Source of the DNA: Acephala macrosclerotiorum
Lineage: Eukaryota > Ascomycota > Leotiomycetes > Helotiales > Mollisiaceae
Direction: 5' to 3'
Assembly (NCBI GenBank): GCA_014904845.1
Contig: MU119702.1
Location: forward strand, 1 to 25,625
DNA: 25,625 nt
Shown: positions 17,955-25,625 of the stretch, in pieces
Layout: each line of letters begins with the position of its first letter
Numbering within the stretch: position 1 is the stretch's first letter
Position numbers and translations under genes: made by a program
The notes under the pieces: generated by a model
Told to the model about the DNA's origin: nothing
The model's input: only the letters and a program-made list of their open reading frames with translations
Databases searched by the model: none

Positions 17955-20900
17955 TATATTTTTAATAATAATTAAAAGTATTTTATTGAAAAAAAAAAAT
18001 TTATATAAAAATTATATAATAATACGTAAAATTTTAATTTATTTAAATTATGTTTTTATATTAAAATTTTATTAAAAAACGTTAAAATATATTATTTTTA
18101 ATATTTAATTTTTTTATAATTTAAAATTTATTTATAATAAATTTTAATTTTATATAAAAAAAATTATAAAAAAAAACGTTTTATTTATAAATTTAAATTA
18201 TTAAAAATAAAAATATAATATAAAATATAAAAAATATTTTATTATTAAAATAATATTTAAAATATTTTAAATTATATAAATTAATATAAAATAATTAATA
18301 TTTTAAAAATTTATAATTAAAAAATATTTTTTAAATTTTTAATAAAATTAAAAATTTTTATATTTTTATATTTTTTTAAAATAATTATTTTAATAAATTT
18401 ATTTTAAAAAATCGCGATTTTATATAATAAATATATAATTTAAAAAAAAAAAATTAATAATTATAAAATATTATTTATAATAAATAAATAAATTTATATT
18501 AAAAAATTTAATTTTATAAAAATAAAAATAATATATTTTTATATAATAATTTTATTTTTATTAAAATATAATTCGTTCGTTTTTAATAATAATTCGATTT
18601 ATAAAAAAGTTTTTATAATTATTTTAAAAATAAAATTTCGAGTTTTAATAAATTTAAAATTTTAAATTAATATTAAAAAATAATAATTTGTTTTTTACAT
18701 TTATAAATATTAAAATTTAATCAATAATAATTTATAAATTATAATTAATTAAAAATATTAAAATTTTTTAAAATTTGTAATATATTAAAAAAATTTAATA
18801 ATAATTATAATACGTAAAATAAATTAACAATTATATAAATAAATTCGTTTTATTAATTTTTTTATTTAAATAAAAAAAATATTAAAAAAATATTTAAAAA
18901 ATATTAATAATTTTATATTTACGTATTACGTACGTAATTTTTATTATTTATATATAATCGAATTTTTTATTTATAAATTATTTCAATTTTTATTTATATT
19001 ATATATATTTATTTATTTTTATTTCGTTTTCGTTTTAAATAAAAAATTTTTATTAAATATATAAATTTTTATATTTAATTTTATAATATAATATTTAATA
19101 ATATAAATATTTTATTACTAATTATAAATTTAATTACTTTTTTATTTAATAATTAATAATATTAATAAATTATTTAAAATTTTTTTTTTTATAAATTTAA
19201 ATTTTATTTAATAAAATTATTTTATTAAAAATTATTTAAAAATTTTTATTTTTTAAATTTTTTTTTATATATTTTAATATACAAATTAATAATTTATTTA
19301 TTTATAATAAAAAAATTTAAAAACGAATATTCGAAATTAATAATTTAAAATTTTTATATTTATTATTAAATAATAATAATAATTTAATCGTTTTAATATA
19401 AGTTTTTATTTGAATAATTAAATAAAATATATAAATAAAACGTAAAAAATTAAAAAAAATAAATATAATTTTATTTTTTATTTTTTTTATTAAATAAAAA
19501 TAATTATAATAAATTTAATAAAATCGTTAAATAATTTTTAAATAAAAATAAAAAATTAAATTCGAATTTCATTTTTAAATATTAAAAATTTAAATTAAAA
19601 ATAGTATAAATTAATATATTTTAAAAAACAATTTTTAATAAATTTTAATTCAATTATATTTTTATTAATAATATTAATATTTATTAAATTTTAAAATTAT
19701 TAAAAATTATTATAACGTTTTTTATATTAATTTTATTATTGATATTAATTATTATATTATATAATTTATAAATAAACAAATAAAAATTTATTATAATTAT
19801 TAATAATAATTTTATTTTATAATTTCAATTATTTTAATTATATAATTATTTTTATTAATTATATTAATATACGAATTAAAATTTTAAAAATCGATTAAAT
19901 TTTTTTTAATAAAAGTATAAAATTAATTAATTATATTTAAATAATATTTTTTTTTTATAAATTTGAATAATGATTATTAAAATATAAATAATTAATTAAA
20001 ATTTAAAATAATATAATTATTTTTTAATATTAAAATTTTTAATCAAAATTTTTAATTTTTTAATAAAATTTTTTTATTAATAAATTTAATATTATTTAAA
20101 TATATTTTTATTTGTTTAATTATAATATTTAAAATTTATAATTTATAATAATTGAATTTTTTTTAAAATAAATTTTATTATTATTATTTATAATATATTT
20201 TATAATATAAAAACGTAATAATAATAATAAAAATAATAAAAATAATAATAATAAATAAATAAATAAATAAATTTAAAATTTAAAATTTTTATATATATAA
20301 TTTTTATATTTTTCAATTAAAAATTAATATTTTAAACATTTATATAATATTGTATTTTATATTTTATAAAAGTATATTATATTTAATTTTTAATAAAATT
20401 TTAAAATTTTATTATTTTTAAATATTTTTTAATAAATATAAAAAAATTATATTAAATAAATTTTTATTATAATTTTTAATTCGTAAAATATTACAATTTA
20501 AAACTATGAAATTTATATTTAATTTAAATTTAATTTAAAATATTTTAAATAATTTTTGTAATTTTTAATTACGTTAATTATATAAAATATTTTTATGTAT
20601 TTCGAATTATAAATATATTTTATTATTTTAATTATTTATATTATTAATAATTCGTAAAAAATAAATATAAATTTATTAAAATTTAATTATTTAAATTTTT
20701 TAAATTTATATTTATATAATTTTTTTAATTTTATTATTTATAATATAATTTTAATTTTAATTTTATTATTTTATAAAAAAATTTATTATTTTTTTCGTAA
20801 TTATTATTTTTTTAAAATTTAATTAAAATTAAATAATTATAATTTATAAAAAAAATAAATAATATATTATTTTTATTAATAATTTTTTTTTTATAAATTT

Positions 20901-23900
20901 AATATATTAAATAAAAATATTAAAAAAAATAATTATAATATAAATTATAATATAATATTTTTTTAAACTTTTTAAAATAAATATTAAAAACAAATAAAAT
21001 TATAAAAAATTTCAAATATTTAAAATACGAATTTATATTACTATTATTATTTATTATAATAAAAATTATTAATAATTAATAAATTTTTTTAATTTTATTT
21101 TAAAAAATATAAAAATTTAATATTTTTTTTTAAAAACATTTTTTATTTTAAATTTTAATATATTATAAAATTATTTTTTTAATATTTATTAAAAAAATAT
21201 TAATATATTAATTTATAATTTTAATTTATTAATAATAATAATAAAATTAATAATTTTAATTATAAATATAATATTAATATAATAATTATATATAATATTA
21301 AATTATATTAAAATTGAAATTATATTTTTTAATTTTTATATAATTTTTAAAAAAAATTTATTTTATATATATATTAAAAATTAAAAATTTAATATATATT
21401 TTTTATTTTTTTATTCAAATAAATATTTTTTAATAATATTAATATTAATTAATAATTGTTTAATTAATTATAAAATTATAAAAATTTAATTTAATAAAAA
21501 TTAAATTATAAAAAAAATATTATATTTATTTTTATAAATATTAAATCTATATTAAAATCGATAATTTTTTTATTAAATATTTTATTAATTAAAATAAATA
21601 TTTTTTAAATATTTTATAAAAATTCGATTTAATTAAATATTATAATAAAATTATATATTTTCTCTTTAAAAATCTTTGTAAATAACTAGTTTCGAAAGTA
21701 ATACTAATTACGTGTTTTTTAATATATAAAGAGTTTTCGTTTATTATAGACTAATTAACAATTTTTTCTATTTCTATTTTGATTAATTAATTGATTGATT
21801 TACGGATTACGAATTACTTCAAATAAATTTAATTTATTAATTAAAACGAATTAATCTATGATTAGATTTTTTTATTTTATATTTTATTATTTTTCTATAT
21901 TAATAAAACGACGCCAAAAAATAAATTGTTTTAATAGATTTTACTAAAAATTATTTATATACGATTTATATATTTTATTTTTTATTACTATTAAAAAAAA
22001 ATTCAAATTATTAAAAATCAAAAATCAAAAATTAATTAATAAAAATTTTTTGTTTTAATTGTATTATTTGAGATTAAATAATTTGATTATAAAATTATAA
22101 AATTACAAAGAAATATTAATTTATAAAGATTACGTATTGAATTGTTCGAAATAATTAGTATCAAAACGAATATAAAAAAAAAAAAAAGAATTTACAATAA
22201 TTATTTATAGTAATTAGTTCTATTTTTAGTGAAAATTAAAATATAAAAAAAAAAGTTTTAATACGAAAAAAAAAAAAAATTATAGTATTAAAAAACGAAA
22301 TTATTTTATTGTTTTATATTTTAATTTTAATTTTTTTAAAAATCGCAATTTGTAAATCGCTTATAATCGTTTTCAAATTAAAATAATAAAATTAGAATAA
22401 GTCTCAAATTTCAAAAAATAATACGAAAAAAATTGAAATAAAAAATTTTAATCAAAAAAAATCGATTAAAAAAATATTTATTTAAAAAATACATTTTATT
22501 AAAACGAATAAACGAACGAAATTTTAAATAAAAATTAAAATAAAAATTTTTTTACGAAAAAACGATATAAATAAAAATAAATTTTACTTGAAAATAGTAA
22601 TTTGAAAATTTGCATTTTTAAATTATTAAATCAATTTTTAGTTCAAAGATTAAAATCAATAAATTATTCGCATTAAAGTTTATTTTTTTTTGATAAAAAA
22701 TATTTTTATTTTAATTATATTATCGATTTTTTCTAGAAATTTTTTTATAAATAATAAAAATAGTTTTTTAAAAATATAAAATTTTAAAAAATATATATTT
22801 ATACTAGAATTACAAATATTTTTCTTTAAAATTTTTAAAGTACTTTAATTCAAAAAAAACAATATTACGACTTTTTTAAAATAATACGATAATATATATA
22901 AAAATTATAAAATTACTTTAAAAATCAAAAAAATACAATTTTTATAATATATTAATTTAATTTATAAAAAATAAATTCGATTTATATTAAAATATAATAT
23001 TAAAAACTACTTAAAAAAAAGTTTTATAACGTTTTAAAAAAAGAATTTCACGAATATAATTAGAAATATTATCGAATAAATATAAAGTTTTTATATAAAA
23101 TTATTAATCAATTTATAAGAAATCTTTTAATAATAAAAACGTATATAAATTTATTCAATTGAATATTTAAAAAATTGATTAAATAAAATAAATTAAATAA
23201 ATAATATTAAAAACGTAAATTTATAAAAAAATTTTTAATATATATTAAAAAACAAATTTTCAAAAAAAACGATTATAAATCAATAAAAATATTTATTTAT
23301 AATTATAATAAAATATATAAAAAAACGATTATTATATATAAATATAAAAAGAATAATAATAATACAATAAAATCAATAATTTAAAATACTTGAAAATTTA
23401 ATAAAAATATTTAAATATTATAATATAAAAAATAATTTCAAATATAATTAATAATTTACTATTTTTTATTTTATTCGAATTATTTATAAAAAAAATTCAA
23501 TAAAAAATATACGCAATTATTAAAAAAATTTATATCGAATTTTAATTTTCGATTTTACGTATTATTCAAATTCAAAAAATTCAATAAAAATTCGTATTAA
23601 AATTTTTAATTCAAATAAACGATTTCGTTAAAAAATTGAAAAAACTTTTTTTTTTTTTCATATTATTTAACGATTTAAAAATCGTTTTAAATATTAATAC
23701 TATAAAAATATTTTAAAAATTGAATAACGTTATAATTTTTATAAATTAAAATTAAAATTAGTTTATTTTTTTATAAAAATATAAACGAAAAAATTTTTTT
23801 AATTGTAAACGAAAAAAATATAATAATATAAAAAAAACAAATATAGAATTTCATATAATTCAATATTAATTAAATCTTTATAAAATATATCGTTAATTAT

Positions 23901-25625
23901 TCAAAAAAATACAATAAAAACTAACGTTATATACAACGATTAATAAAACGAGTAATATTATTTCGAGTATTTCAAACGAACAAAAAACGAAAAAATCAAT
24001 CTTTTTATTGATCACTTTTTCGTAGATCGTTATCTATTTATAAATAAATTAATCAATCGTAAATATTATTATCGAAAAAACAATTAATAATATTATAATT
24101 CTTAGAATTATAATCGATTTTCGCGATTATTTATATTTAAAAATAATCGATATTAATATAATCAAATTATAAAATAAATAATTAAAAAAATTTTTAATTA
24201 CAATCTCAATAAACGTTTTAAAAATGTATAAAAAATTCAAAAATCTATTCAATTTATTATTTAAAAAAAAAAAAAATTAATATTAATAAAAAATTTTTAA
24301 AAAAATTAAATTTATCGTTTTATATTTTCAACAATAATAATATCAACGTTTAAAATTTTAATAAAGCGATTATTAATAAATTCTACGAAAAATTATTAAT
24401 AAATACAATAATAATAAATATAATAATAATAAATAAATCGAAAAATAAAATTCAAAATACATAAAAATCTTTTTAACGAAAAACAAAAATAAAAAAAAAA
24501 TACTTAAAAATCGAATTATAATAACAAATTTTATAAAACGTTTAAAATAAAAAACGAGAAAAAATAAATATAAATTAATCGAGAAATAAAACTTTAAAAT
24601 AATAATTTGATATTAAAAATAATAATTTTATTAATAAAATTTTATCGTAAAAATTTTTTAAAAATATAATATTATTTTTAAAAATTTAAAAAAAAATAAA
24701 AATAATTATTAATATTTTGAAAATATTGAATTTTATTGTAATAATTATTAATCAATAATAAAAAAACAATATTTATTATTTGATTTTAATAAATATTAAA
24801 ATTATTATAATAAAAAAAATATTAAAAATCGTTAATTCTATGAAACAATTTTTTTAAAGTTTTTATAAAATATTTAAAAAAACGAATCAATTTATTTTTA
24901 TTATTAAAAATTTTATAATACTCGAAATTAATTTTATAAAAATCGATTTTTCGTTATTAATTAAAAAACAGTATATTATTATTATTTTTAAATTATATTT
25001 CAATTTATTTAAATTAATTAATTCGAGTAAAAAATACGAAATATTAAATATTAAAATAAAATATTATATTATTTCTATGTATATAATTCGAGATTTCAAT
25101 AATATTATTATAAACGTCGAAAATTTTCAATTATTTATTATTATTAAATAAGATTTCGAATTCATTGAAATAATAATTATAAAAATACAAATTGAATATA
25201 AAATCGAATATAAAATTATTTTTTTCTTTGTAAATAATACAAAATTTTTTTTTTTAAAATAATTATTTGTTATTACAATAAAAATGCAAATTGAATATAA
25301 AAATAATAATTCGTAAAATAACGTATTTCGAAACTGTAAAAATTTCAATTTTATTTATACGATTATAATTATTCTTTTTTTGAAAATCTATTTATATTAA
25401 ATTACTAGAAATCGCTATATTTATATATATTTTCGAATCGAAAAAACATCGAAAAAAAAATATAATATAAAAAATTAAATATTAATATTATTAAAAAATA
25501 ATATAATATTAAAACTTGTAAACAATTTTTATATTTTAATAAATTTCTTTTTATTTTTAATTTTTTATTAAATATTTTTAATATTATTTTATATAAAATA
25601 AATACGATTAAAATAAATATTATTA
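17955..25625. repeat. AT-rich block, RIP-degraded repeat DNA (right)
   Basis: Nearly 7.7 kb with almost no G or C. From 17955 to about 21650 the surviving C and G are mainly in CpG, with both CpA and TpG rare. From about 21900 onward CpA (CAA, CAT) is clearly commoner than TpG, so the plus and minus strands have been mutated unequally. Frames that stay open, such as 25127-25348 on the minus strand, are Lys/Asn/Ile/Tyr-only translations of AT-rich DNA and are not genes. At 17955-18210 and at 21655-21835 the block can be tied to less mutated repeat copies elsewhere in the window. It is probably several nested transposons. Confidence 0.85.
21655..21835 (-). repeat. Inverted dispersed repeat, heavily mutated copy
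   Basis: Aligns with the reverse complement of about 1975-2150 over roughly 175 bp. It keeps CTAGTTTCGA and ACGTGT but has A or T at most positions where the other copy has G or C. It marks the change between the two halves of the right AT-rich block. Confidence 0.75.

Noticed and set aside
25127..25348. 73-codon minus-strand frame in the right AT desert
   Set aside because: Composition is only Lys, Asn, Ile, Phe, Tyr and Ser as expected from random AT-rich DNA; no intron or start context.

Overview
The window looks like a filamentous ascomycete (Pezizomycotina) nuclear contig; Leotiomycetes is a guess from the general gene style, not something the sequence proves. Evidence: short GT-AG introns of 46-115 nt with CTAAC/CTGAC-like branch sites, fungal-type folate and nitronate enzymes, a Fot1/pogo transposon, and blocks of extremely AT-rich DNA that behave like DNA ruined by repeat-induced point mutation (RIP). 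The RIP reading rests on aligned repeat copies that differ almost only by C-to-T and G-to-A changes, and on decayed reading frames whose stops are TAG/TAA/TGA.

Layout. 1-1250: AT-rich RIP block. 1251-2165: boundary zone with old repeats (a direct repeat found again at 17.3-17.9 kb and an inverted repeat found again at 21.7 kb). 2166-3137 (-): one 324-codon frame broken by six nonsense codons. 3263-4069: a non-autonomous hAT-like element with 16-bp terminal inverted repeats and a perfect 8-bp target duplication. 4070-5591: gene-poor, with a possible 69-residue two-exon gene. 5592-7380 (-): FOL1-type HPPK-DHPS. 7381-7941: shared divergent promoter. 7942-9176 (+): nitronate monooxygenase. 9318-11120 (-): a gene that joins a cyanovirin-N homology (CVNH) lectin-like domain to a long helical region with a hydrophobic segment. 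11473-13674: a complete but decayed Fot1/pogo element with both inverted ends and TA target duplication. 13756-16647 (+): a 14-exon, about 693-residue helical protein with coiled coil and hydrophobic stretches. 16648-17340: nothing recognised. 17345-17945: repeats. 17955-25625: AT-rich RIP block with no usable genes.

The two housekeeping-type enzymes are independent: the HPPK-DHPS makes the folate precursor dihydropteroate, probably in mitochondria, and the nitronate monooxygenase oxidises nitronates using FMN. The most unusual part is the head-to-head pair at 9.3-11.1 kb and 13.8-16.6 kb. Both products are dominated by helices around a hydrophobic stretch, an architecture like alpha-helical pore-forming proteins, and one carries an N-terminal CVNH domain that could bind glycans. 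A Fot1 copy sits in their shared upstream region. A joint function is inference only.

The gene island is bracketed by repeats and RIP deserts on both sides, so it is the gene-bearing part of a two-speed type genome region.
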